Assembly (NCBI GenBank): GCA_022575985.1
Contig: JAKSXM010000007.1
Coordinates: 56,450,501-56,514,500, forward strand
DNA: 64,000 nucleotides
Reading direction: 5' to 3'
From: Anagrus nilaparvatae
Lineage: Eukaryota > Arthropoda > Insecta > Hymenoptera > Mymaridae
The position numbers were made by a program, and so were the translations under genes. Position 1 is the stretch's first letter; every line of letters starts with the position of its first letter. This document shows, piece after piece, positions 23,096 through 35,700 of the stretch. Below the pieces are notes generated by a model. That model ran no database searches, had not been told where the DNA came from, and saw only the letters and a program-made list of their open reading frames with translations.

Positions 23096-23362
23096 ATTAA
23101 CATGGAACATGTTTAGAGGCAGGAGGGGCACTTCAAGCAGGTCATTTTGGAGGGGGATCAAATGTGCCATATTTGGGGGAGTCAAATGGACTTTTCGATT
23201 TAGGGACTTAGAATAGTTTCGATTTTAGGACTTAGAATAATATTGATAAAGGGGTATAGAATTAAGATAAAAAAATAATAAAATTATTTTTTTTAGCTTA
23301 AGGACTTAAAATTATAAAAGCTTCAAGATTCAAAATATAAATTTAATCATGTTCCATGTTCA
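23096..23362 (+). mobile_element. Short dispersed element, copy 1 (AACATGGAACATG termini, 24-bp internal repeats)
   Basis: It starts TTAACATGGAACATGTTTAG and ends with ATCATGTTCCATGTTC, so the ends are inverted copies of a sequence that is itself palindromic. After a G-rich section (GGCAGGAGGGG, GGAGGGGGATC, TTTGGGGGAGTC) come three 24-bp units beginning GATTTAGGGACTTAG, GATTTTAGGACTTAG and GATAAAGGGGTATAG. No coding capacity. I interpret it as a MITE-like non-autonomous element. Confidence 0.65.
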
Positions 23363-24997
23363 TTTTTTGTGATTATTTGACCTTTTTAAGTAAATTCGTG
23401 TTTTTTAACTGAAATAATGGGAAGTTACCCTAAAATCGTTTACCTTAATATTAACGTATACTCATTTGTAAGCCAAAACGGTGATGTCATGATACTAGGG
23501 ACTCAAAAATAGTTTCTTTTTACTACATAATTTAAATAACATAACTTCAACATATCTAATAATATTTCCATATTGGTAATTTTCAATTATATTTAAAACA
23601 GAAAATAAAAATATTAAATAATATATTGTATAATAAATAATTTAAAATAATAATATACTTAAAAATAAAAAAATGACCATAGATAATCAGCATGCAAAAT
23701 ATTATATTATATACTTAGTAAATACAAAATATATTTTCAATTCGTTTAGTGGCAATTGAATTTTCTCCTTTAAATTACATAATAAAGCTCTTTTTTTTTC
23801 TATCTACCTTTATTTCATAAATTTCTCATAAAATTCTCAGGCAAAGATTAAAAAATTGTTTTTTATTTAAAAAGCATGATGTACTTTTAAAATTATCATG
23901 CAAAAACTATTATTTGTGTGTGTGTACTTACGTTTTATATAAATAAGATCTCTCATGATATTTAATATTGACGCACACGAAAGATAGATTTTATTTTTAT
24001 TTTTTACTGCTATTTGATGGTCGTGCTTATAATGACTAAATTTAGAAGTAGCGTTTTTTTATCACGTAATTATTAGTAAAAAAAAAAGATTAAAAGTTTT
24101 TACTTTACACATTTTTTTACATTATTTGATATTATAATCAAAAAAAATTTTCTTTTTTGTATTTTTATCAAGATGTAATTACGTAAGAGGTTATTATCAT
24201 AATTATATTAAAAAAATATGCATGTTTTTTATTTCTATAAAAAATTAACCTTTTCACTACACTGTAAATCAAGCACGCAATCAAAAAAAAAAATATCTTG
24301 TTAAGTTTGTGTATAAAGTTTTTCTTATTATAATGTAAACATAAAATTTAATGTTTTTTAATAAACATATTATAATTTTCTTTAAGTAATTTGTTAAAAT
24401 ATCTTGTTTGGTAAAAAAAAATTTTTTTTTTTATGTTTATGTTGGTCATTTTAAAATTATTATATTAATATCTTTTTAAGATCATAATAAAGATTTTATT
24501 TATGTTAAGTGTCACTTTCACAAATTTTAATTAGTTTATAACTAGGTTGTTATTTTAATACTTAAATATGCAGCTAATTTTTTATTTATTATTTAAATTA
24601 AGTTTTTCTTCATTTATTTTTTAATTTTTATCTTGTAGATTTTATATATTAAACATTAATTAATATTAACATTTTTATTTAAATTAATTTAAATGATAAG
24701 CATACTTCAAGGAGATTAAAAAAAAAATTTTTTTAAATTTTTTATCAAAATATTTTATGGATTCTACCCCAAATGGGTCCAAGTTGCACCGTAAGGTCTT
24801 GAGATAATAATCTGTCAAAACTATTTTTTTCCGAAAGTGCAGTTACAAATATGTATAAACCATTTTAGTTTTCTAAATCAAATTCAAACCTAAATTTTAT
24901 CCTAAATACAGGATAATCAAACATGTATATTTTAAGATTTTGAATCTGTAAAATATATTGATGAAAAAATGATAACTGGTTCGTGTTTTCTCAACGA
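23363..24997. other. AT-rich spacer between two copies of the short element
   Basis: No gene is visible. The two flanking short elements face each other in opposite orientation. Because each has its own two ends, I treat them as separate copies rather than as ends of one 2.2-kb element. Confidence 0.5.
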
Positions 24998-25304
24998 TCA
25001 TGGAACATATGTTCACTTATAACAGTTTTAACGTACATTCCCTAATTATTATAAGCCCTAAAACCAAAATTACAATAAATCCCAAAATATAAATTATCCT
25101 AAGTCCATGAACCTAAAGTATTTTATGTTCTTGTTCTTATCAGAGCCTGATACTGACTCCCATTTCAAATTATTCTAAATCCCTAAATCGAAAATATTTT
25201 AAGTTTATTTGAACCCTCCCTCCTAAAAATGTCAATTTTAACCCCCCCTTGCTGAACAGAACTTTGCGAGTTCCCCTCTCTATAAACATGTTCCATGTTA
25301 AAAC
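24998..25304 (-). mobile_element. Short dispersed element, copy 2 (inverted)
   Basis: On the minus strand it begins TTAACATGGAACATGTTTAT, continues with a G-rich section (GAGAGGGGAACTCG, CAAGGGGGGG, GGAGGGAGGG) and then units such as TTTAGGGATTTAGAAT and ACTTAGGATAATTTATATT. The other end is ATCATGGAACATATGTTC at 24998. The layout is the same as copy 1, though base identity is moderate, so the family is old. Confidence 0.6.
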
Positions 25305-28300
25305 GTAATTTCTTGTGCATGCGCAGATGAAGTCTGCTAGAAATTCTCTACACTGTGAATAATTTAAAAGTAGAAATTACTCTTAATTTAAAAAATTTTT
25401 TGGAAAAATATAGTTTGAACTGATTTCTGCGAGCCATCAATCCAACTTAGCTTAAGTTGGGGTAACATCCTTTATATATTTTGAGGTCAATCTTTATATT
25501 TTTAGAAATTGTCTTGTTTTTAAAAAATAAAAATCACCGTATTTTGCTTCAAAACCCAGTTGTTTCAGTATCTGATTTCGATTCTGAACTATTTTCTAAA
25601 ATTTTTGTCCAAAATCCAATCTGACTAGAAAATACGTACATCTCTAATACAAATGCAAGATAAATATTGTCTATAATTTCACATTTGATTTCGGATTATT
25701 TTGATTTACATAAAGATAATAAACACAAATCAGTTAGAGGCTAAAATGTTCACTCGTATTTATTTGAAAAGTTTACGATTTTTTAGGATAGGCTTAAATA
25801 TTGATAAATTTTTATGGCATAAAATTGATACACTTTTATTTTTTTATAGTATTTTTTTTTTTACATACCAATGATAAACCGTTATTACCAACTAGAGATA
25901 GGACCTAACGATAAATTTATATGAATTTTTTTATTTTTCGTTATTGTTTTTATATTGAAAAACGTATAAACATATAAAATACAAGTAATATTTTACAAAC
26001 CAATGTCATAATTTTATAAAATATAAATATATATCAAATCTAATCTATATATTTTTGTTAAAAAAAAAAAAAAAAATAAGGTTAAAAAAATTAAATTCAA
26101 GAAAATTTAGTTTGTTTTTTGCGTTGTTTTTAATAAGTAAATAAATGTCTAAAAGAAATGACGAAGTGGAAAAAATCCGTTATTTGATGCGTTATATAGG
26201 TTTATACTCATATAATATATTTATATTTGTACGTTTTAACGATCTTGAGAATTCACACCCACAAAGTGCTAAGTTATAATATACCGGTATTATATGTGAT
26301 TTACGGGGCGAATCGAACTTTCTTATAAAAAAAAAACGTTATAAATAAAATATTTACTTTATTTTAATAATATATAATTTAAATTTCATAAAATATATTT
26401 TTTATTTTTTCTGATTAGAAATTCAAATAAAATTGTAATTTTATGTAATAAAATCTTTTCTTGTATGTATAATTTTGAGTTATGGCTTTTTTGTAATAAT
26501 AAAAATGCATTGATATACTGTTGGGAATAGTACAGTTTTTTTTATTTTAATTTTTTTAACTTATTCTTGTAATTCTTGAATTAGAATTATTTAAGGTGCA
26601 AGAAATTAACAAATTAACTGATTTTTCTAATTTTTTTTTACTTTATGATTGAATCTTTTAATTTAAATGCCAGAATATACAGGATGATTAAAGTAAGCCT
26701 ATAAATGTACCAAAAATAATTTTTTATAAATAATACTCAATACCCAATAAAAAAATATGCATGGCATTTTGATTTTTTGCTACATATCCAAAATTTTAAA
26801 GTTTTTCAAGTTTAGCAAGAGTGAATCTTAGAAATTTCATATGGTTCGGGAAATGAGTTATAGTTCTGGTCTCGGTTCTGGTACAAATAAAGAGGGAGAT
26901 TAGAGGGTCATATCCCTCTTCCCAAAATTAAAATTTTTACTAAAAATAGCAATATTTTTTACCTTAATTTCAATAGGTTATTAATTATTATTAACATTTA
27001 ATTTCAGTTAATTTATGTTTTTTTTAAATATTAATAATTTTTTGTTAAACCCTTAAAATTTATTAGACATTACCCGATTTTCTGGCAAAGCTTGTATTAG
27101 ATAAAATAGTTAATATTTTTTTTTGGGTTTTAGCTAATACTGATTAAAAAAAGCTTGTTCTTCATGTGTATAATTAACTATAACTTTCATAAACTTTTTA
27201 CTTTTTGAACTCGTTTCTTTTCTATTTAGACACTGTACTGAAAAAAAATTCACTTGTGGCAAGCAAAATTTTTTTTATTTGCCCTCCTAGGAATTGCGGC
27301 TCGGGCGAATTTTTTGCACCGTTGTACTTCTAGGTAGGAAAGAAACATGGTAAGCACAATGGGTGAAAAACTTAAGACTCTAGTATGAAAACATATCACT
27401 CTATAATGCAATAGCTATTAAAAAATTTTGGAAGTAAAATAGAAAAATCTCTCTTTATTTTTGAATAAATTGAGGTATTAAATCAAAGGTTACTTATGAC
27501 ATCTTCACTGGCCTCATAAACTAATACACGTATCTAAATACCTTGTATCCTATAACTTATAATTGAATAATTCTATGTCAAAAAAAATACATAGATCTAA
27601 TTTCCTCTATAATTTAGATATTTTGGTCACTCACAGTCGGTCACTCAATGTAACAAGTCACGATTTTAATTATACCTATTGAGATACATAGAACGATTGG
27701 AACTAAAAAAATATTATTTAAAAATATCTGTAGCTTATGTAGTTTTAGAAACAAGTCGTGCCCACGATTTAAATGTAAAAAATTTTTTTAATTTCCTTAA
27801 CTAAAAAATTTCGTTTACTTTATATTAAAACACACAAGTGGCATTTAAAAATATCGTGAAGTTGATAAAAAATATTTTAACTTATATGTGTGTGTGTATT
27901 GATTAGAATAAACAGATAAATAAATATGAAAAGCACAATAGATACATATATGATGTATTGATGTTAAAACAAATAAATATTAGTAAATAAAAATTGTGAC
28001 ATTAAGGAAGTAGCTAAAAAATGTAGTTTCCGGGGCCTGATGATGATTCTCCACTGTCTTTATATTACATAAAAACAAAAAAAAAGAATAAAGAACAATA
28101 TCCTCATGTTCTTGAAGATCATCTTGTGATATATTAAAGTGTGTATGTGTATATATGTATAAAAGTTTATATATTGAACTACATGGGAAAATAAAAAAGT
28201 ATACATTGAAAAAACAGGCTTTCGTGTACATTTATCTTATTAGATAGACTACAAAAGACACACTGCTTATTTTATATTTATTATAAAAAAAAAAATATTT

Positions 28301-29430
28301 CCCATAAACAAATTATCCTCGTATAAAATTTAAAAAAAAAACCCTTTTTTGTTGTTTTTAAGATTATATATTTAAATTTAATAAATAATATTTATAGAAA
28401 AATTGATAAGCAATAAAAAAACAATTAATTATAACTCTTCTATGAGAATCTAAACAATGTCGTGCATTGAATAATTTTTTTATTAAAGATTAAAAATTTA
28501 TAACTGTAAAATTTTATGAAAATAAGCTTTTAATATATATAGAGCTTTTTGATTAATTTCAAAATGGTCATATATATTAGAAAGCTTTCAAAGTTTAACT
28601 ATGCTGCTTGTATATTATTTGAGTAGTAAAATTGCTTAGATTATAAAGGTTAGATGATAGAAATTTAGAATTTCCATTAAATGTAATAGGGGAAATTGAG
28701 ACTATAATATAGAGACACTATATTATAACCAAAAGATTTTATCTATCTTTCTCTCTCTCTCACTCTTACTCTTTATGTGTGTATGTAAAATATATCTTGC
28801 TTAAAACCGGAATGTGCTGTGGGATTGTAAGCAAAACTTGTATTAATTACGAGAGACATTGCGCGGCTCGTGCTAGATTAGAAATCGAAGCTCGCGTTTA
28901 TTATAATATAAACGAAAAGCATATATGCTGTTTATTAAATATCCTTATCTTAATAAAACATGTAAATAGAGAGAAAGAGAGAGAGAGAGACTTGTAAGAT
29001 TAAATTATTATTGTATGATTTATTTATTTATTTTATATTTTATTGACACATTTTTTTTTTATTTGAATTCAATATAAATATAAATAAAATACATTTTTTT
29101 ATCAACTTATTATAATAAATGTCAATATTTTTTATATTTTATACACTTTTTACACGTATGTAATACAAAATAGAAACGTCATTCAAATAAGTAATAGAAT
29201 GTAACTTTTTTTAAAAAATATTATTCCTTTCAATAAAATAGTTTTTTATGAGGAAAAATATGGGAAAACTACAACTATTGATTACATTGATGTATATTGT
29301 GGGATTCTAAAATTTTCAAGAAATGTGGATACTCTTCAATTATGAACCTTTAATAAAAACTAACTTAAAATCATTTAGTTTATTCAAGTATTTAGAAACG
29401 ATGTGAGAAATAAAAATCGATATCTCCAAT
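25305..29430. other. AT-rich stretch without recognisable genes
   Basis: ORFs at 27980-28231 (-) and 28779-28997 (+) show no motif; the second ends in a (GA)n tract at 28969-28990. A phrase TACAGGATGATTAAAGTAAG near 26678 resembles TE-derived sequence but cannot be assigned. Confidence 0.5.
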
Positions 29431-29439
29431 ACCCCCTGC

Positions 29440-29750
29440 TTAGGCTGTGACTTTTAGACCATTAGCTACATTCGATAATTTGGGACACACAAGATCTGTC
29501 CTGTATGAACAGATAGCCTCAGATCTCCTTTCCTTGTATCTCTTCATTTCCTTATAGTAAATATTCTTCTTTATAATATCTTACTATTTCTATGCCCCAT
29601 GCAGCAATATGAAGTGCGTTACCTGCATTCGCAGTTTGAGCTATGTACTTTAAAACTCAATGATGTCTTCCTCAAGGTGTATTAAAACCAACCTCTGAAT
29701 GAATTTTTAGATGAACCTTCGCAATATCTATTTTAAAAGACACTAAATTT
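29440..29750 (-). pseudogene. Ankyrin-repeat-like relic
   Basis: On the minus strand, around 29665-29575, the translation is LKYIAQTANAGNALHIAAWG followed by IEIVRYYKEEYLL and a stop. GNxLHIAA...G-x-EIV is the core of an ankyrin repeat, with one or two residues lost between the AA and the G. Further on a neighbouring frame gives KRYKERRSEAICSYRTDLVC. The patch is GC-richer than its surroundings. Stops and frame changes show that it is not an intact gene. Ankyrin domains mediate protein contacts and occur in many families, so the parent cannot be named. Confidence 0.35.
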
Positions 29751-29759
29751 AAATCCTGG

Positions 29760-32075
29760 AACAGAGGTGTGCGTACTTCAAACGATGGGTACCCAACCCA
29801 AAAATTTGATTTTTCTTGAGTTCTTGGAGTTTGGTCTATACCTAAAGACATTTTCAGAAAATTTCGCGCTGCACCTGAAACTTGATCTAAACTGGTTCTG
29901 TCTGAAAAAACCCTAATTCAGAATCCTTTTCAAAATCTAATAAAGAACATTATCAATGATAACGTAATACAAAAAATAAAAAAATTATTTAAATTAATTT
30001 AAATCTTACAATTTTCTTAATAATAATTACACAAGTACTAAGATGTAAAGAGTCCAGTCATATAAAAAAGTAAAATTGTAATATTTTTTTTTAATTTCAA
30101 GCTTATACAATTGTATAATTGAATTATTTTTTAATTTACTTACTAATTTTATATTACAGAAATAAAATTATATTCTATTTTTTATATTTTGTTAATTAAA
30201 TTATTATAAAGAGAAAAAAAGTGATGTAAAATTTAATTTATTTTATACAAAATTACAAAGAAATGAAATATAATTAAATAAAAACAAATTTTCTTCTATT
30301 CATAATTAATTATATTTTAATTTAATTTATCATGTACAAATTACTTAGATTGTCAAATAAAAATAGAAAGAATCTTTTTTTAAATAGTATTTCATGAATA
30401 TTCAAGAATTTCTTTTCAAATGAAATTGTTAAAAACTTCGTCGATCTTTAAAAATCAATAACTTATTCTTTCAAATATAATTAAATTTCATTAATATATT
30501 TTTTAAATATTAAATATTGGCTACAACGGAGTTAAAATAAAATTAAAAATATATTTTTCATCATATACAAAATTTTTACGTAACAAAAATGCATCATATG
30601 TGAAACGATAAAAAAAAACTTTTTTTTTTAACACATAAACCTATTTATAAATATAGTTGGATAAACAATTGGGTTATCACGTGCAAAATTATATTATTTT
30701 TTTTTTTTTTGAACTTTTTTTTTAGTTTTTACTTTTTTTGAGAGAAAGAGAAAGAGAGTTTATCCGGAAGCATATAAAACTTGCTTCCGTCAGGTTGGCT
30801 ACGCTTGAGGAAACTCTGCTGTTGTCGCCTGGTGTTCATCTAAAATATTGTTTATATATTATATTTATATAGTTTTCAGAATAAATTCGACGATTTTTTG
30901 AATTTAATGAAAAAAATAAATAAATAAACGCTATGATTTCAATTTGTGTTGATTTGAAACTGGCAAATATAACGTGTACATATGATTTTTCTAAAAAAAA
31001 TAAAATAAATAATACCATTTATTGATTGAATATGTACTTGATGCCTGAGTTGATGAGTTACTCAAAAATATATTGCAGATATTCAGATTATTTATTTTTT
31101 TTATGAAAAAAAGTATTTTATTTTCTGGGGAACGAGATTTTCTGGTTATTGATAGAAATAAAATGCAAAAATTTAATAAAAATTATTGAGGTGAAATGAG
31201 TACAGAAATGTAAAAAACTAATTAAAGATTGGCTTTATCTAGTATACTAAAAAGTTAAAAATAATTATGATGGCATTATTGTAAATTTAATTTGAGATGT
31301 TTGTGGTACAAAAATACGCGTCTATTATTCAAAAAAATAGTTATTTTACTATGCTCTAAATTTTTATTTTAAAATTTCTTATATTTTTTCCCTTGACACA
31401 TGTTTTTCATTAAAATATAAAACATTAATAGTCTAATTAATGAGCAATGTTCGTCAAAGGTATTTATAGGAGGTGCACACGAACTGAATATTGCGGGCGA
31501 ACTCCCATTAGCGAATTTTTTGGCCAAGCATCGTATATGATTTTTCTGCGTCAGTTGCAAGGAATTGCCCTGTGATTGATATGAATCGTTACAACTGTCC
31601 AGAAATATTTTTTTTTTCTTATTTTCTGTAGTTATGGATTAATAAAAGTTATTTAAACACTGAGATCTTATCAACAATCTTTAAAGTTAGCTAATTTCCA
31701 TATTTAATATAAAAGAAATAGATATTCTATATATTTTGTTATTCTGAAGATAATAATTTATTTAGTAAGATATTAAAAATTCTCATTCAAGTAATTATAT
31801 AGTGTTGAGTTCTCATTTCATTTACGAGAATAATTTTAAACAGGAATAAACCTATTCGATAACTTGAGCTTACAATTTTGGTCATTTCTCCTCTGGCTAA
31901 ATAGCGTATAAGGCTCGTCAGTGCGTACACTGTTTAGCCATTTCGTAGATAAACATGAATAATAATTTTTAATAATAAACAAAAAAAAAATTTTTTTAAA
32001 TAAAATTATATAAAAAATTTGATAAATGTTTTTCAAATTTATTATAAAAAGAATTCAATTAAAAAGACATTTGAT
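29760..32075. other. AT-rich stretch, few features
   Basis: It opens with a GC-richer patch, 29760-29900, beginning CAGAGGTGTGCGTAC, which looks like a hAT-type element end. 30760-30840 carries CCGGAAGCATATAAAAC plus a GC-rich run that could be a small promoter. 31440-31560 is readable as GGAHELNIAGELPLANFLA on the plus strand but is unidentified. The rest is AT-rich without features. Confidence 0.4.
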
Positions 32076-32079
32076 TTAC

Positions 32080-32498
32080 TACATTGTAAAAAATAACTTT
32101 CTTAGATTTACAAAAAAAATAGAATTTTTTCGAAAAATTAGTAAATTTTCAAAAAATTTTGTAAATATTCGATAAAAATCGTAAATTTACTAAATTTAGT
32201 ATATTATCGAAAAATTCGAGAATTCTCGATTTTTTTTTGTGATTTTACGAAAAAAGTTGTGAATTCACAACTATTTTTCGGAATATTAAAACTATTTTTT
32301 GTAAATTTTCGAGAAAAAAAATTCTAAATTATCAATTTTTCTTGCGAATTTACAAAAAAAAATCGAGAATACTCGTTATACTAAATTTAGTAATTATACG
32401 ATTCTTTTCGAATATTTACAAATTTTTTCGAAAATTTACTAATTTTTCGAAAATGTTCTAATTTTTTTGTTAATATAAGAAAGTTACTTTTTACAGTT
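32080..32498. mobile_element. ~420-bp palindromic MITE
   Basis: The left end reads ATTGTAAAAAATAACTTTCT, and the reverse complement of the right end reads ACTGTAAAAAGTAACTTTCT. The similarity continues through TTCGAAAAATTAGTAAATTT and ACTAAATTTAGTATA on both arms to near the centre (about 32,290), so the whole segment could form one long hairpin. No coding frame. The flanks contain TTTACT/GTTTAAT, but no clear target duplication can be named. This fits a non-autonomous DNA transposon. Confidence 0.75.
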
Positions 32499-32742
32499 TA
32501 ATTATCAAATAAACAAGAATGCCCTAAAAATCTACAATAATACCACCAATAATATTTCTTCTGCATTAACATTTCAAAATTTTTCTCTCAATATTTAAAA
32601 TCTGTCTTATTCGTCATCTATAATTTGATAATAAACAAATATACTTTTTTTCAATATTAAAAAGAAAAACACGTAAATCATTTTTCTATTAAATTTTAAA
32701 TATTTTATATGATAAGAATATTTCGACATTTTTATTAAAATG

Positions 32743-32772
32743 TTTATTTATTTTGTCTGTTTCAGGTGAGTA
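32743..32772 (+). other. Candidate recursive (zero-exon) splice site
   Basis: TTTATTTATTTTGTCTGTTTCAG is immediately followed by GTGAGTATA. A strong polypyrimidine tract and 3' splice site are thus joined to a consensus 5' splice site with no bases between, the structure of ratchet points in long insect introns. It would have meaning only if a plus-strand intron spans this DNA, which the sequence alone does not show. Confidence 0.3.
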
Positions 32773-32774
32773 TA

Positions 32775-35700
32775 CTCAATACACAAGTTATATAACATTT
32801 CCTTATATTGTTTTTTGATGTGTTCAAATACCAACACATAAAAAAAGTATGTATGTACTTGTAGTACAAGTTGAAATCAATTTTTCATAAAATTCACGTA
32901 TTTGGTAAGTATAAGTAAGTAATATGTACAATATTTTTTTTTATTTTTTCATTTATATTTATTTTTTCAATTTTCAATTTTCAATAAGGTAATATATGAA
33001 ATGCAAGTTTTTTTTTTGCTTCAATTTTGTACTTGTGTGTTTTTTTTTTCTTATTATTTATTTAATTTTTCTTACTTTTTGATATATAAACATGACGTTT
33101 TCGTATTTACTATTTTACTTACACATATATATATTTACGATTTTTCTTACTTTTTATAACGCCTCAAAGGAAAAAGAAAAAAAAAATATAAATACGTCAA
33201 GGGTCCGTAAAAATTTGAACAAAAAAAAAATGAAAAGCTTACGTATGGAAAATTCTCTTACTATTTTTATTTATTTATGTATACATGAAAAATTTGGTTT
33301 ATAAAATTTTTCTTTGCTACACTTGATAAAAAAATATATATAAAAAGAAATATATTTTTATTTTACTTTTTCTGTTTGTACAAAAAAAAAAAAAATCGTC
33401 CTTTTTTTTTTTTAAACAAAAAGTAGGTAAAGAAAGTCAAATTGAATTATTCTTTATATTTGTTTTATGCATTTTAGGGTAGGTATATTTTATTTTTTTA
33501 TTTACATTTTTTAAAAAATAAACCTTTGAAATCAGAGGATTGACGAATTTTCCTTCGTTTTTTTTAAACTATTTTCTATTTATGTATAATACCAAAATAT
33601 ACTTTGTATTCATTTATATATAAACATATATATATACGTGTATATATACAAATGAAAGGCGTGACGTGGTTTACAAAAGCTCACACTTTTTCAAAAAAAT
33701 ATATATAACATTGTTGTAAACTAGAAGCTTTTCATTTTTTTTTTTTAAACCTTTGTATAGTGAAATTGTATGTTTTATATTTATAGTATGTATAATAGAA
33801 TTTTTCGGGAGTTGGAGAACTTTTTTTTTATTATTTATATGAGTGTTTTTAGAGAAAAATGGCACTATTGGAAAAAGATGAGTTTTACAATATGGTTTAT
33901 GTTTTAGACTCGTATTTATACGTACATTGAAAATATTAGGACTCTAAATTTTCTTTTTAAAGTAAATAAATTTTTTCTTATTTGGTGAATTTTTGTTGGG
34001 TTCCATAGATTTTCTGACCTAATTATCTTTAAGCAAAATTAAATTTGAATACGAAATTTTTGAATAATTTATCGTCTTCTATTAAAACAAATAAAGCATC
34101 GTTTTGATTTTTAAAGATCAATTGCAAACTTAATTTCTCTCTATCAAAACAAGGATATTTACACTTGCATATTCAAATTCCTTGCAAATTCACTTGAAGC
34201 ATTAATGTGTCAAGTAAATGAAAATAAAAAGTTTATTTTTTATTTTTTAGCACATAAAAGTGTATTTAAACATAAACTTTGGAAAATGAGTTTTAAAAGT
34301 TCGTTGATCTGCGTTATCTCAGTTGAGAGACACGTTATTTCTAGCAGTGAAAACAAATCGGTCTCTCTATATATTTATTTGTTACTGTGGTATATTGCAT
34401 ATATGTTTATCGTATTTCCTTTTATAAATACGAGAAAACGTATCCTTTTTCATTAACACCTCTATACGCTGTTTACTTATTTAACGGGTCCTATAAATGT
34501 ATATATAATACTGCAATATACTTTTTCATCCTTTTTTTATTTCTATGTTTTTTTGTGACAAGTTTACCTTTAAACATTCGAAATAGCCTCCAGTGACATC
34601 AACACGTATTTGATTTCAACTATATTTTCTCTTTTAATTCTATACATACACACATACTTTTTTTTATGGACATTAAATAAATTTTTACGTAATTTTTATC
34701 TTTGAGATTGTAAAAATATTATTTGAATTTATTATTATTGACTTATTTACATATTTCTCGTGTTAATTAGTTAATGAAATAAACTTGTTTAATGAAAATA
34801 TTGTGTACTTGTTTTAGAAAATTGTTCAATGTCAAAAGTAATCAGTTAAAAGTAAGGAAATTTTTGTCACCATAACCTTTATTACAAGATATAAAGTTAC
34901 GGTATAGCACAGCTGAACTTTGTCTGATCAACTTGGACTTTTACTACTCAATCTATTCATGTTTTACATTTTTTGTTTTTTAATATTTTATATTAAAAAT
35001 ATGATTATTTTACAGTAAATCAAAAATAATAAAAAAATTTTTTTCATAATCAAAAAAAATAATTATGACAGTCAAACACACGTATAAAAAAAAATTATTA
35101 AAAAAGACACACAAAAAAAAAATCTATAATCGAAAAAAAATTCCAATTTAAATTATTATTAAACTTTTTTTACTAATACCATCTGTAAAAAAACGTATAT
35201 AATAATGAAAAAAAATAAAAAATAGTTTGTTATTTACTAAAAAAAAAAATCCAATAATATTCAATTTATCAAAACCACACAATTTATTTTTCTAGCTTAT
35301 ATGTCAATCCTTAATAAATTTTTTTCCCTCCTATTACAGATATATCTAAAGTGTTAATAAAAAGTATTACAAATATTTTCAGCATCTTCAAATCGAACAT
35401 GAAATTATCTTTTTTTCCTCCTGTCAATCTATCTGATAATAATAATAATAAAATTTTTGATAGGATATTGCGTGATGGTTAGGCGAGATGATCTTATAAA
35501 ATATATTTATATATCAGCCAGGAGTAAAAAAAAGGCGTAATTGAACATCATTTTTCAGAGTCTATTTTAATGTAAACTGACGTTTTCTTTAAAGAAAAAT
35601 ATTAAACTTTCATGATGTTGTTCACTATAAAACTTTTCTTTTTTAAGACTTTATATAGAAAATTTTTTAAAACTTGCGCTTGTTTTGTTGTTGTTATTTT

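Noticed and set aside
23096..25304. A single 2.2-kb transposon with inverted ends
   Set aside because: Each G-rich segment has its own pair of AACATGGAACATG-type ends about 270-310 bp apart, so two separate short elements in opposite orientation fit better.
31440..31560. Plus-strand reading GGAHELNIAGELPLANFLA
   Set aside because: Protein-like in composition but flanked by stops on both sides, no splice sites and no recognised family; too short to call.
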